Of a stretch of 64,000 bases of DNA, positions 35,166 through 44,014 are shown piece after piece. This stretch comes from Galactobacillus timonensis (GTDB lineage: Bacteria > Bacillota_I > Bacilli_A > Erysipelotrichales > Erysipelotrichaceae), in contig NZ_LT964739.1 of the NCBI RefSeq assembly GCF_900240265.1, positions 1,386,664 to 1,450,663 on the forward strand. Direction: 5' to 3'. How positions within the stretch are numbered: position 1 is the stretch's first letter; each line of letters begins with the position of its first letter. Position numbers and translations under genes: made by a program. The notes under the pieces are model-generated. The model did no database searches, was not told the DNA's origin, and saw nothing but the letters and a program-made list of their open reading frames with translations.

Positions 35166-35501
35166 ATGAAGATCGGAACAAAGGCTTTTTTAATTGCAGC
35201 GGAAGCGTCCATGCTCATGACAAATGTTATGGCAGAGGGGGATGGCGATGGAGTCACCATTGATACGACTGAAGCACAGAATCAAATTCAAAATATTACT
35301 GACGCGCTGACAAAGATCGCATTGTGGGCGATTCCGATGGTCGGCGGCATTGCGATTCTTGTGACGATCATCCGGTGGCTGACACTGGATGAACAGGAAC
35401 GGGAACAGCGCCCCGTCCACAAACCGATCATCAAGATCTTAGCTGTCGTTATTGTTGCCGAATCCATCAATGTTATCTTCCGCATCTTCGGGTTATCCTA
35501 A
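35166..35501 (+). CDS. VirB2-like pilin/small T4SS membrane protein
   Basis: A 111-aa protein with a signal-like N-terminus ending near NVMA/EGD, followed by two membrane helices (ALWAIPMVGGIAILVTII and IIKILAVVIVAESINVIF). Size, order and place at the head of the transfer operon match VirB2/Maff2-type proteins of Gram-positive elements. AGGAGGG precedes the ATG. Confidence 0.7.
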   Translation: MKIGTKAFLIAAEASMLMTNVMAEGDGDGVTIDTTEAQNQIQNITDALTKIALWAIPMVGGIAILVTIIRWLTLDEQEREQRPVHKPIIKILAVVIVAESINVIFRIFGLS

Positions 35502-35513
35502 TCCAAGTAAGAA

Positions 35514-35580
35514 CTTGGGGCGAAACGCCCCAAGGGTAAATGTATGAGTTTACATTTGGGACGAAACGTCCCAACTTTTT
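35514..35580 (+). repeat. GRCG double module M5
   Basis: A G-type hairpin (35514-35534) and an A-type hairpin (35556-35574) with T5 and AGGAGG after it. The spacer GGTAAATGTATGAGTTTACAT is itself an inverted repeat (GTAAA/TTTAC). It stands before the VirB6-like gene. Confidence 0.92.
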
Positions 35581-35596
35581 ATTAGGAGGTAAATGA

Positions 35597-37078
35597 ATGA
35601 CAGATGATGGAAGCATTATGATGAACGCCTTCCGCGCAGTCATGTGGGTCTTCGTTGAGAAGGCGCTGGAAATATGCGATCTCTGTTATCAGCTGGTTCA
35701 GGAAATGTTCGGGATCAATCTTGATAAGTTTCCCTGGATATGGACCTGGCTGACGATATTATCCGCACTGCTCATTTTCTTTGTGGCGGTCCGGCTTGTT
35801 GTCCTGATGATCAGGGCGCAGTTTGATGATCAGTCTGTTGAAATGCTGTCCGGTGTGGATCTACTGCGAAGAATCACAGTGATGATCGTAATTCTCGCGT
35901 TAATTCCGACAACACTGACTCTGATGAGCCGGGTCAGTTCTTCATTGGCAACGATCTTTCCGACGCTTGTTTCCGGATCCGATTCTCCTTCTTCAATCCT
36001 GCTGGAAATGTCTTCACTTGATTTCTCCCAAGTTGGAGCGAAAGCGGAAACAGCAATCACTCTGAAGGATGTTACGGATATTAACCTGATGGAAGGGGAC
36101 TCCTACGTCTACTTTCCGCAGACCGGAAATATGGTCGTTGTCCTTTTTACGAGCGTCGTAGCACTTTATATCTATGTAATGATCTGCATTCAGATCGCAT
36201 CCCGCATTATTGGTCTGCTGCTGAAAATCTGTATTGCCCCGTTTGCACTGTCTTCTTTGGTTGATCCAAAGGACCAGGCATTTCAGACGTGGGTAAAGCT
36301 GTGCGCAGCCGACTTCCTGGCAACGTTTTTTCAATCGGTATTATTGGTCCTTGCCATGACTGCTATTGCTTCAATTGATGTCTCAACCGTAGCAAAGGTC
36401 CTGTTCATGATCGGCGCTTTAATGGGCGTTCTGAATGCGCCGCAGGGCATTTCTTCTCTGCTTGGAGCCGATGTGGGCGCTGCTTCAGGAATGCAAGCAA
36501 TTCAGTCTGCAATGACGATGGGCTATGCAATGACTTCAGCCGGACGGGTCGCAGCCGGAGGCGCAAAGCTGGCCGGAAAAGCTGCCATTGGAGCTGCGAC
36601 CTCAAGCGTCTATGGGGTTGGTCGCGCCCTCGGTGGCAAGACCTTCAATCCTTCTAAAGTTCCTGCCGCATATGTTCCGGGAGGCGGCGGAGGTGGCGAA
36701 GGCGGGGCTACTGGAGGTGCCGCAGCCGGATCCGTTGGAGATGTGGCATCCGGCTATTCAAGACCACCTGGAGAGGATGGAGCGTCCGTTGATGGCCTGA
36801 ACCGTGTCAGCTACGCAAACGGTATCAACACCAGAGAGAATACGGTTGCCAATAAGATCGGACGGGCTGCCGATCACGCCAGGGGGTTCCGTGGGGCGGC
36901 GGCCAGAGCGGTTCTGAAGATGGCCTCCGGAACATACAAGGCGGCTGGCCAGAAGCTCTATCAAAACAAGTACAATCGCTGGACCGGAAATGCTTCTCCT
37001 TCCGCCATGACAAGGATGTATAACTTCCGCCAATCTGCACGGAATTATGCACGTTTTGTAAGGAACGGTCAGGCATGA
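35597..37078 (+). CDS. VirB6/TrbL-like conjugation membrane protein
   Basis: A 493-aa protein with about six membrane helices in residues 30-300 and a hydrophilic Gly/Ala-rich C-terminal part (GGGGGGEGGATGGAAAG). This is the VirB6/TrbL/PrgH layout: the core channel of a type IV secretion system. AGGAGG lies upstream of the ATG. It is followed by PrgI and VirB4, the canonical order. Confidence 0.82.
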   Translation: MTDDGSIMMNAFRAVMWVFVEKALEICDLCYQLVQEMFGINLDKFPWIWTWLTILSALLIFFVAVRLVVLMIRAQFDDQSVEMLSGVDLLRRITVMIVILALIPTTLTLMSRVSSSLATIFPTLVSGSDSPSSILLEMSSLDFSQVGAKAETAITLKDVTDINLMEGDSYVYFPQTGNMVVVLFTSVVALYIYVMICIQIASRIIGLLLKICIAPFALSSLVDPKDQAFQTWVKLCAADFLATFFQSVLLVLAMTAIASIDVSTVAKVLFMIGALMGVLNAPQGISSLLGADVGAASGMQAIQSAMTMGYAMTSAGRVAAGGAKLAGKAAIGAATSSVYGVGRALGGKTFNPSKVPAAYVPGGGGGGEGGATGGAAAGSVGDVASGYSRPPGEDGASVDGLNRVSYANGINTRENTVANKIGRAADHARGFRGAAARAVLKMASGTYKAAGQKLYQNKYNRWTGNASPSAMTRMYNFRQSARNYARFVRNGQA

Positions 37079-37091
37079 AAGGATGTAATTT

Positions 37092-37442
37092 ATGGATAAT
37101 GAACAGCCGTTAGAATTTATCGCACCCCGTAACTTCAAGCGAGGGCGCTTTTTGTTTAACCGCTTCCGTCCGATGGATGTTGGGATCTGGGCGGCGCTGC
37201 TGGTGGTGACCTTCATTGTTTTTATTGCGTACATGTCGGGAGAACACTGGAATATCGGCATCGTGATTCTGATCTGGGTTCCGGCAATGGTCTGTACGTT
37301 TCTTCTGATACCGTTCGGTCAGATTTATCACAACATGCTGTTTGCGATCCGCTGCGCATGGAACTACTACAAAGCGAAGCACAACTACTACTGGGAGGGG
37401 ATATACAAGTATGAACCGGAAACCAAAGATGAGCCGGATTGA
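37092..37442 (+). CDS. prgI: PrgI-family (VirB3-like) protein
   Basis: A 116-aa protein with two membrane helices (WAALLVVTFIVFIAYM, VILIWVPAMVCTFLLI) and the family start FIAPRNF...FNRFRPMDVG. It belongs to the transfer channel and is next to VirB4, with which it overlaps, as in most Gram-positive systems. Confidence 0.82.
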   Translation: MDNEQPLEFIAPRNFKRGRFLFNRFRPMDVGIWAALLVVTFIVFIAYMSGEHWNIGIVILIWVPAMVCTFLLIPFGQIYHNMLFAIRCAWNYYKAKHNYYWEGIYKYEPETKDEPD

Positions 37443-40017
37443 AAAGAAACGGGCTAATCAGCTGAAATCCGCTAAGAAAAGCGCAAAGAAGATCAAGAAG
37501 AAACTTGCGACAACGCTTGCCTGGATGGATGTTTCTTCCGTCGAAGATGACCGGATAACCATTAAACGCGATAAGAAAACGCTTTTCATTAAGGGCGTGA
37601 AGCTTTCCCCGCATGACATCTTTATTGATGATATTCCTACCCAGGCACAGTTAATCAATCGGCTGCGAATGGCACTAAACAACGTTCCGTATGAATTGTG
37701 GTTTGGATTTGTTTATGCGCCAGTCAACATTGACCAGCACTTGAACAACCTTGATGCTGCTCTGGATGAGGAAACGGATCCGATCTGTAAGCGGATGATC
37801 CAGTCGGATCAGAGTAAAGCCGAGTGGTTTATCGGCAATTTTTCCGAGCTGGAGTTCTTTGTTATGGTCCGTGATTCTGACCAGGAACGGCTGGAGAAGA
37901 AGCTCAATGATCTGTATGCCGGAATGCGTGTCGGTGGAATGGATCCTTCTATTCTGAATGCACGGGATTATTACAACTATCTTTCCTTTGTGTTTGAAAA
38001 TCCGAACGTCAATGACTATGTTTTCAGCCGTGGTATCTTCAGCTTCTTTAACCAGAACTTTATCTGGAATGAGGAAGAAGAACGGTGGGAGGACAGGGAC
38101 ACAACCGAAACGTTTGAGCGTTTCGGAGGAGATCCGATCCCGAATATTGCGCCGGAATGGAATGAAGTCAAACGATCCAGAATTGCCCCGGTGTCGCTTC
38201 AGATCAGCAGCGATCATATGATCCTGGGCGATATTTTCATGACAAATCTGCTTGTGACGTCCATTCCGCAGTTCTTCTCCCTTGGATTCTTCAGCGGGCT
38301 GCTCAATGATAAGAACATCAAGCTATCGATTACAACATCAAAGCTGAATGTCTCTACATCGGTAATGCTGCGGAAGGAATACAACGAGAAGGAGCGGGAA
38401 GTACAGCGCACAACGGATCCGTCTTACAGGCAGCGTTTAGTCAATGAATTGTCTTCCCTCGACAATTACATTAAGGACGTTCAGGCGAAAAATGACCGGA
38501 CACATAACGTTACGGTGATCCTGACGATCTGCTCTGATAATCTTCAAAATTTAAAGCTTGCCAAGCGCGATATGAAGGAAAATCTACGTGGAATGGGTAT
38601 CTATACCTCTGACGGAAGATTTCTTCAGGAACAGCTTTTCCGGCTGTCTAATCCATTATTTATAGATACAAAGATGGAACCGATTGTGAAGGAAAACGTC
38701 GGGATCCCTCTGACCAGTGACGCGCTGGCCGGGCTGTATCCGTTTGTCTTTGAAACCATGAAGGACAATAACGGATTCCTGCTTGGAAACGAGCTGCACC
38801 AGGGCGGTGTGATCCTGATGGATCCGTTCTATTATCGGAACCAGGCGGAGGATTCCAGAGGCAATAAACGTATCAACGGCAACATTGTTGTGGTCGGTGC
38901 TTCCGGAATGGGAAAGACAACGACCATGAACCTGTTTATCCGGCACTTCATTATGAAGAAAGTTAAGCTGCTATGGATTGATCCGGAGAACAAGAACAGG
39001 TCGCTTGCCACAAAATACGGCGGAGCGTTCATTGACTGGGGCGAACCAGGGAACGTTATTAACGTGTTTGATCTGAAACCGAATGATACGGATGACGCGG
39101 ATGAAGGATGGCAGGAACGGATGTGGGATACCCAAATAGCCGTGAACCGTGCAATCATCCGCGTTGATACCGTCCTCCATCTTCTGTTTCCGGATCTTGA
39201 CCCGCTGACGGACAGCTGCACTAATGAGATAACCTTAATGGCTTTTAAGAAGGTCGGAATTGCGCCGGATAAGGACGGAGTATGGCCTTCCTTCAAAGGA
39301 CGGAACCGCAAGGAATATCCAACCTTTGAAACCTTCTATGACTGCATTAAAGAAACCATAGACACCTTTACGGCGGATACAACAAGGACCCGTGAGCTGA
39401 AGATTCTGAACGATCTGGAGCTTGCTATGCGCCAGATGATCCACAAGACTTCCGGTAAATACGCAGACTACTTCGATGGGTATACGACGGTAGGCGTGAA
39501 ACGGACAGCACGACAGATCATGGCCTTCGGAACCAAGAGCTTGTTTAATGCGGAGGACCGTCTTCAGAGAGCGTTGTACTATGTGATGTTTAACTATGCC
39601 TGGGCCGAGTGCCTTGACGCGAAACAATACTCTGCATTCATTATTGATGAAGCACACACAATGATCCTGAAGGACAAGACCGCAGAACTTGTTTCGCAGT
39701 TCTACCGACGCAGCCGCAAGTATCAGAACGTAATGCTGCTGGGGACGCAGGAGCCGCGTGACTTTGCAGATCCAAGAGTATTGACTGATGGTAAAGCAAT
39801 TTTTAATAACAGTGCTTATAAGATCGTACTTGGCCTGGGGCACGACGCAACGGAAGACATCCGGAAGCTTGAAACGCTGAATGTTTCGGAGGCGGCATTG
39901 ATTGAATCCTTCCAGCAGGGCCAGGCACTTTTGCTTGCTGGTGACAGACGTATTGCCATCAATGTTTTAGCAACCGAGGATGAGCTTTCTGATATGCGGG
40001 GCAGTAGCGATTTTTAA
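37411..40017 (+). CDS. virB4: VirB4-like conjugation ATPase
   Basis: An 868-aa ATPase from ATG 37411 (GGGAGGGG ten bases upstream). Walker A is GASGMGKTTT and Walker B is AFIIDEAHTMI, with LLGTQEPRDFAD as a downstream family motif. The N-terminal 450 residues form the VirB4/TraE partner domain. It powers the type IV secretion machine and lies at the membrane's inner face. Confidence 0.92.
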   Translation: MNRKPKMSRIEKKRANQLKSAKKSAKKIKKKLATTLAWMDVSSVEDDRITIKRDKKTLFIKGVKLSPHDIFIDDIPTQAQLINRLRMALNNVPYELWFGFVYAPVNIDQHLNNLDAALDEETDPICKRMIQSDQSKAEWFIGNFSELEFFVMVRDSDQERLEKKLNDLYAGMRVGGMDPSILNARDYYNYLSFVFENPNVNDYVFSRGIFSFFNQNFIWNEEEERWEDRDTTETFERFGGDPIPNIAPEWNEVKRSRIAPVSLQISSDHMILGDIFMTNLLVTSIPQFFSLGFFSGLLNDKNIKLSITTSKLNVSTSVMLRKEYNEKEREVQRTTDPSYRQRLVNELSSLDNYIKDVQAKNDRTHNVTVILTICSDNLQNLKLAKRDMKENLRGMGIYTSDGRFLQEQLFRLSNPLFIDTKMEPIVKENVGIPLTSDALAGLYPFVFETMKDNNGFLLGNELHQGGVILMDPFYYRNQAEDSRGNKRINGNIVVVGASGMGKTTTMNLFIRHFIMKKVKLLWIDPENKNRSLATKYGGAFIDWGEPGNVINVFDLKPNDTDDADEGWQERMWDTQIAVNRAIIRVDTVLHLLFPDLDPLTDSCTNEITLMAFKKVGIAPDKDGVWPSFKGRNRKEYPTFETFYDCIKETIDTFTADTTRTRELKILNDLELAMRQMIHKTSGKYADYFDGYTTVGVKRTARQIMAFGTKSLFNAEDRLQRALYYVMFNYAWAECLDAKQYSAFIIDEAHTMILKDKTAELVSQFYRRSRKYQNVMLLGTQEPRDFADPRVLTDGKAIFNNSAYKIVLGLGHDATEDIRKLETLNVSEAALIESFQQGQALLLAGDRRIAINVLATEDELSDMRGSSDF

Positions 40018-40100
40018 CACATTGGAGCGACAATCTTCTGATTATTTTTCGGGAACATGGGATCTGTTTGCATATGAAACAGTGAAAGGAGGTCATATCA

Positions 40101-40253
40101 ATGACCACAACTATCATTGTTTCTATTGTTATCATTGCTCTGGTTCTTATTTTTGCACTGCTGCAAATGGCAAAACTGGAGAGGCGCATCAATGATCTCT
40201 GCATCCTTGTTGTTGCAATAACCGAAAGCCTGGGAAGTCTGGATTATTTATGA
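40101..40253 (+). CDS. Small single-pass membrane protein (50 aa)
   Basis: MTTTIIVSIVIIALVLIFAL opens a 50-aa protein with one helix and a short amphipathic tail (MAKLERRINDLC). GAAAGGAGG lies upstream at good spacing. It directly follows VirB4 and may be part of the transfer channel; not proven. Confidence 0.65.
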   Translation: MTTTIIVSIVIIALVLIFALLQMAKLERRINDLCILVVAITESLGSLDYL

Positions 40254-40267
40254 TCAGCACATAAAAA

Positions 40268-40288
40268 GTTGGGACGAAACATCCCGAC
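40268..40288 (+). repeat. GRCG hairpin 24 (A-type, degenerate)
   Basis: GTTGGGACGAAACATCCCGAC: the family core with two unpaired or mismatched positions, after the small membrane protein gene. It looks like a decaying copy. Confidence 0.65.
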
Positions 40289-40353
40289 TTTGCCAGCGGA
40301 TTTCTTGAAGTATCGATTCTGATGTGCAGGGGAGCAAGATATTTCTGCTTCCC

Positions 40354-40382
40354 TTGCATTATCAGAAAAAATCAGTTATATA
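40354..40382 (+). promoter_or_regulatory. Promoter of the type III antitoxin RNA
   Basis: TTGCAT (40354-40359), 17 bases, TATATA (40377-40382). The expected transcript starts about 10-15 bases before the first 40-nt repeat. Confidence 0.6.
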
Positions 40383-40401
40383 GTGAGTGCTCTTAAACAA
40401 A

Positions 40402-40520
40402 TGGTGTACCCTACCAACTTGAAATGGGAATGATGAAAAGTGGTGTACCCTACCTTACCATAAGTGGGAATGATGAAAAGTGGTGTACCCTACCTGATCA
40501 TAAGTGGGAATTATAAGAGC
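40402..40520 (+). ncRNA. toxI: ToxI-like antitoxin RNA, three 40-nt repeats
   Basis: Three tandem copies at 40402-40440, 40441-40480 and 40481-40520. Each opens TGGTGTACCCTACC and contains GTGGGAAT (TGGGAAT in the first). A promoter lies upstream, and a terminator then a ToxN-like gene lie downstream. This is exactly the layout of type III toxin-antitoxin loci, where the toxin cuts the repeat RNA into units that fold into pseudoknots and inhibit it. I judged it on layout and toxin similarity. The repeat number (3) is within the known range. Confidence 0.78.
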
Positions 40521-40552
40521 AGGAGACAGACAGAAATGTTTGTCTCCTTTTT
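40521..40552 (+). terminator. Terminator between antitoxin RNA and toxin gene
   Basis: AGGAGACA (40521-40528) pairs with TGTCTCCT (40541-40548), followed by T5. In type III systems this leaky terminator sets the excess of antitoxin RNA over toxin mRNA. Confidence 0.8.
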
Positions 40553-40566
40553 CTATTGGAGGACGA

Positions 40567-41412
40567 ATGTCTTTACGATTTTATTCAGTCAACAATGACT
40601 ATCTGTCATTTTTGCGTCTTTATGACAAGCATGTGGTGTTTAATCACGGAGTACATGACAGACCTTATGTTGGCCCGGTATTTTCGTTCGGTGATTTTAG
40701 TTATTACATCCCTCTGGAGCATCCGAAGGAGAAGCATAATTCAATGGACGATTCCATTGGCCTGATGGGAGTCGGGGATCCTCCCATTGCCGTTCTAAGC
40801 ATAATCAACATGATTCCGATTGCGAAGAATGAGGTCGAGTGGTTAGACTTCCGGACAAAATCTGAATGTTTTGCGGATGATCGGCAATATAAATTCCTTT
40901 TGCAGAATCAGTACCAATGGGTTCGTGACAATGAAGGAAGAATCCTGAGAAACGCTACGAAACTATATTGTTTGAAAGGACAGGATGAACTGAAAGGACC
41001 ATATAGGAAAATATGCTGTAACTTTCCTTTGCTCGAAAAAGCATGCGTTGAGTACGAGTATCCGCTCGATGATCTTCAGCAGCTTCCCAGGGCGATTGAG
41101 CCGGATCGACTGTATCTCGCTGCGAAACCTGTTTTGAACAAATATCAGCTGATCAACACCTTTGACTTCAGCACCGATGGATATGAGGAGGGTATCTTCC
41201 GGGGGATGAACCTTCACCGTGACTTTGCAATATTCGGGATCAATGCAGAGCAGGAGGCTTTCATTTACAAAAGAGACATGTTTGACACGTCAGATTCTAA
41301 GACGTTTGACGAAGCTTTTATGACTTCTCCAGTGACAGACTTACGGGGACTTGAAATATCAATCGGACAGCAATTTGAGGTGATGGAAAAATCACCTTTT
41401 CTTTTGCGCTAG
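40567..41412 (+). CDS. toxN: ToxN/AbiQ-like type III toxin with C-terminal extension
   Basis: A 281-aa protein from ATG 40567 (GGAGG upstream). The first 160 residues follow the ToxN/AbiQ endoribonuclease family: RFYSVNNDYLSFLRLYD, RPYVGPVF, YYIPLEHPKEKHN, IINMIPIAKNEV and YKFLLQNQYQWVRDN. Family members are usually about 170-200 aa. The last 120 residues (ending EVMEKSPFLLR) are an added domain that I do not recognise. Expected role: RNA cleavage when antitoxin falls, giving phage defence or element retention. Confidence 0.75.
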   Translation: MSLRFYSVNNDYLSFLRLYDKHVVFNHGVHDRPYVGPVFSFGDFSYYIPLEHPKEKHNSMDDSIGLMGVGDPPIAVLSIINMIPIAKNEVEWLDFRTKSECFADDRQYKFLLQNQYQWVRDNEGRILRNATKLYCLKGQDELKGPYRKICCNFPLLEKACVEYEYPLDDLQQLPRAIEPDRLYLAAKPVLNKYQLINTFDFSTDGYEEGIFRGMNLHRDFAIFGINAEQEAFIYKRDMFDTSDSKTFDEAFMTSPVTDLRGLEISIGQQFEVMEKSPFLLR

Positions 41413-41441
41413 ATGACAGATGAAGCAGGGAGGAACCCAAA

Positions 41442-42881
41442 GTGGATGTAAATGCAAAACTGAAAAAGTTCCTGATGATCTTTTCAGGATCCTTCATGAT
41501 AGTCCTCCTAATCGGAAGTCTTCTGATGATGATCATCATGCTGCCGACAATCATGATTGGAGAGGTTTCCAATACACTGCAAAACATCTGGAAGTCTGAC
41601 ACGCTGATTCCAGGGTGGCACTCGATTCTGTCATCATGGCAGCGACAAACAAGGATCTCTGTTGACACCGCTGAAATTATGGGCTGCGTGGAAGCCGGAT
41701 CCGCCGATGATGCGGCATTGCGCAGCTGCCTTCAGCGTGTAGATACCAACGGAAACCTCATTTTCTCTGACGGGCAGTATGAAGACATCGGCACTTTGTT
41801 TGACAGCTACCGTTCTGACATTGATGAATACAAGGGCCAGATTGCATTGTCAGCCTTCAATCAGATCACAAGGCCAGCGATATACACTGTGACTCATTTC
41901 TATAATGCAACAGCCGGAAATCAAACAGCTGCTGCGCCGACCTGGATGGAGGACGATTCTTATACAACAATAGAGCCAGTTGAAGAATACGAAACGGAAA
42001 CTGAAAAACTGGAATGCAAAGAAACAGAACCGGAGAGACAAGTCTTCCCATACTATCTGCCAACAGGATCCATTTCCAAATCGTATGGATTCTCATTGAC
42101 GAACAATGCGAAGCGGGACGCAAATGGAAACTACTCAACGTTCCAACCAGGGCCAGTCTATTCCGGCGCAGGGGAGGTGACAGCATTTTCAAAAGGGACC
42201 GTAACTGATCTCGATGGAACAACGTTGACGCTTCAGGTAGATAACGGCTTTCCGCTTTACGCTCAATATGAGGGGCTGGATCCGGCAGACGGAATTGAAG
42301 AAGGATCAGAAGTCTACGTGACTCAGTTAATCGGATCTGCTACGGGGGATCTGACGTTTACCGTCTGGACGGAAATCAACGGCAGCCGCGAGTACATCAA
42401 TCCGGACCTGTTCGGATATAACTATTCCATCGATGATTCCTTCAGTGTACCGACGGATCCGATTGATCCTGGAGCTTTCTCCGACATTCTGGAATTGTGC
42501 AAGGCACTGGAAGGAACAAAGTACACTTGGGGCGGGGAGGATCCGTCTACTGGTTTCGACTGTTCGGGGCTTGTCTGGTACGTCTTTGAAAAGACTAGAA
42601 CCTATCACTGGGACCGGACAACGGCAGCTGGTCAGTATCAGCAATGTTCGATGAAGCCGATTGCACTTCAGGACGCGCAGCCAGGCGATCTTATTTTCTT
42701 TTACTTCGGGGGCGGACAGATCCATCACGTTGGTATCTGGATCGGTGACGGCAGCGGAGAGTTCTGGTCCGCAATTAACGGAGGTGTGAGAAGGACAACG
42801 ATCAATCTGTACATCATCGGATCGAGATCCGCTGGTGCAACAGGCGAGTATACATTCGGACGTTTAGCGACAGGAGGATAA
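41442..42881 (+). CDS. NlpC/P60 cell-wall hydrolase of the transfer system
   Basis: A 479-aa protein from GTG 41442. An N-terminal membrane helix (FSGSFMIVLLIGSLLMMIIM) is followed by a helical region, a beta-rich M23/LytM-like middle part without clear metal ligands, and a C-terminal NlpC/P60 domain. The last has Cys in GFDCSGLVWY and His in HHVGIWIG. Such enzymes open the peptidoglycan for the conjugation channel, like VirB1/CwlT. Confidence 0.85.
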   Translation: MDVNAKLKKFLMIFSGSFMIVLLIGSLLMMIIMLPTIMIGEVSNTLQNIWKSDTLIPGWHSILSSWQRQTRISVDTAEIMGCVEAGSADDAALRSCLQRVDTNGNLIFSDGQYEDIGTLFDSYRSDIDEYKGQIALSAFNQITRPAIYTVTHFYNATAGNQTAAAPTWMEDDSYTTIEPVEEYETETEKLECKETEPERQVFPYYLPTGSISKSYGFSLTNNAKRDANGNYSTFQPGPVYSGAGEVTAFSKGTVTDLDGTTLTLQVDNGFPLYAQYEGLDPADGIEEGSEVYVTQLIGSATGDLTFTVWTEINGSREYINPDLFGYNYSIDDSFSVPTDPIDPGAFSDILELCKALEGTKYTWGGEDPSTGFDCSGLVWYVFEKTRTYHWDRTTAAGQYQQCSMKPIALQDAQPGDLIFFYFGGGQIHHVGIWIGDGSGEFWSAINGGVRRTTINLYIIGSRSAGATGEYTFGRLATGG

Positions 42882-42882
42882 C

Positions 42883-43641
42883 ATGAGCGAAAACAACAAC
42901 AGCACTTCACCACATTTCAATCCAAAAATTCTTACTTTGATCGGACTGCCGATCATCATCCTTGCGGCATTTCTTCTGCTGCCGAAGAAGGACACTTCTT
43001 CCGGCGCAACTGCTTCTCCCGTTGTTGGATCCTGGTACGCATCCAACTCAACGAAAGGGAGGATCCCTTTTGAGATCCGGGCCGACGGAACAGCGACAGA
43101 CATCCTCGGTCTTGAGAACACATGGACCCTTCAGGGCGAGACACTTACTTTGACATCAACAACAATTGAAGGCCGGACCACAACTTACAGTTACAATTCC
43201 GGTGTTGATCAGCTGAAGGATGAATCAGGTGTAATCTATTTCACTACACTGGAATCAGCTGCCGCAGCTTATCAGGAATTGTGGGGAGACATGGGAAGCA
43301 GTGAGACAGACAGCTACCGCGATACCCGTTCGCTTCCGACGTTCCATTACTATTCCATCGAAGACAATTCATGGACGCTGGATCTGACAGGGCCAGGTGC
43401 TGAACTGTTTCATGACGGAGAACTTGTTGACGAGTTCTCGGCGGAGGACTGGACCTGGTATCAGACGATGTACGACATGACGATGGAAGGCCATCCGACA
43501 TCGGGCCAGACAATCTATCTGTATTTCGGTGAGGCTGCCACCGCAATGCTGGACGCAGAGGACGGTTGGTTTCTTGCAGTGCGCGGACTGGAGGACGGGG
43601 TTCCAACGCTCTACACATCGAACCCTGTTTATGCTGACTAA
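42883..43641 (+). CDS. Membrane-anchored hypothetical protein
   Basis: A 252-aa protein with one membrane helix near residues 17-35 and a beta-rich outer domain (VVGSWYASNSTKGRIPFEI, ATDILGLENTWTL) that resembles lipocalin-type surface domains. It follows the wall hydrolase by one base, so it is probably a transfer component or surface factor. Family not identified. Confidence 0.65.
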   Translation: MSENNNSTSPHFNPKILTLIGLPIIILAAFLLLPKKDTSSGATASPVVGSWYASNSTKGRIPFEIRADGTATDILGLENTWTLQGETLTLTSTTIEGRTTTYSYNSGVDQLKDESGVIYFTTLESAAAAYQELWGDMGSSETDSYRDTRSLPTFHYYSIEDNSWTLDLTGPGAELFHDGELVDEFSAEDWTWYQTMYDMTMEGHPTSGQTIYLYFGEAATAMLDAEDGWFLAVRGLEDGVPTLYTSNPVYAD

Positions 43642-44014
43642 CGGCATTTTGTATGACAAAAACACACGAAAGCAAGATAAGGAAAAACTGAGGACGTTTT
43701 TCGGTAAAATGTCGGACAAAGCCGACATTGAACTGCATATTTAAGCCTTTTTCTGAAGTTTTCTTGTACGTACAAATTACAGATCGTTGTACGTACAGGT
43801 TTTTTTCGTTGTCATACATTTTTGGGTTTCGGAATTTCGCAATTATTTGTCGCGGATTGATCGGTTTTTCGGTCTGGAATGAATCGATTTTTGAATTTCT
43901 TCGGAGGCATTTTGAATTTTCGGATCGATTTTTTCTTCGATTGATTTTCAAATTTCGTTCTTTTTGACCGACGGTCAATCCCATAACTGATTTTGATTTT
44001 TGTGATGGAGGATT
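43642..44014 (+). other. Candidate oriT / relaxosome binding region
   Basis: No gene in 373 bp just before the relaxosome genes. It holds a hairpin ATGTCGG/CCGACAT (43710-43729), two near-identical palindromes TTGTACGTACAA (43764-43775) and TTGTACGTACA (43787-43797) with centres about 23 bp apart, an AT-rich stretch with repeated ATCGATTTTT and GAATTT words, and TTGACCG/CGGTCAA (43964-43978). Paired palindromes next to an RHH-like gene are typical of relaxosome sites. The nick site is not identified. Confidence 0.55.

Noticed and set aside
40402..40520. Tandem 40-bp repeats as a CRISPR array or replication iterons
   Set aside because: The repeats have no spacers, no cas or rep gene is near, and the layout with a following terminator and ToxN-like gene fits a type III antitoxin better.
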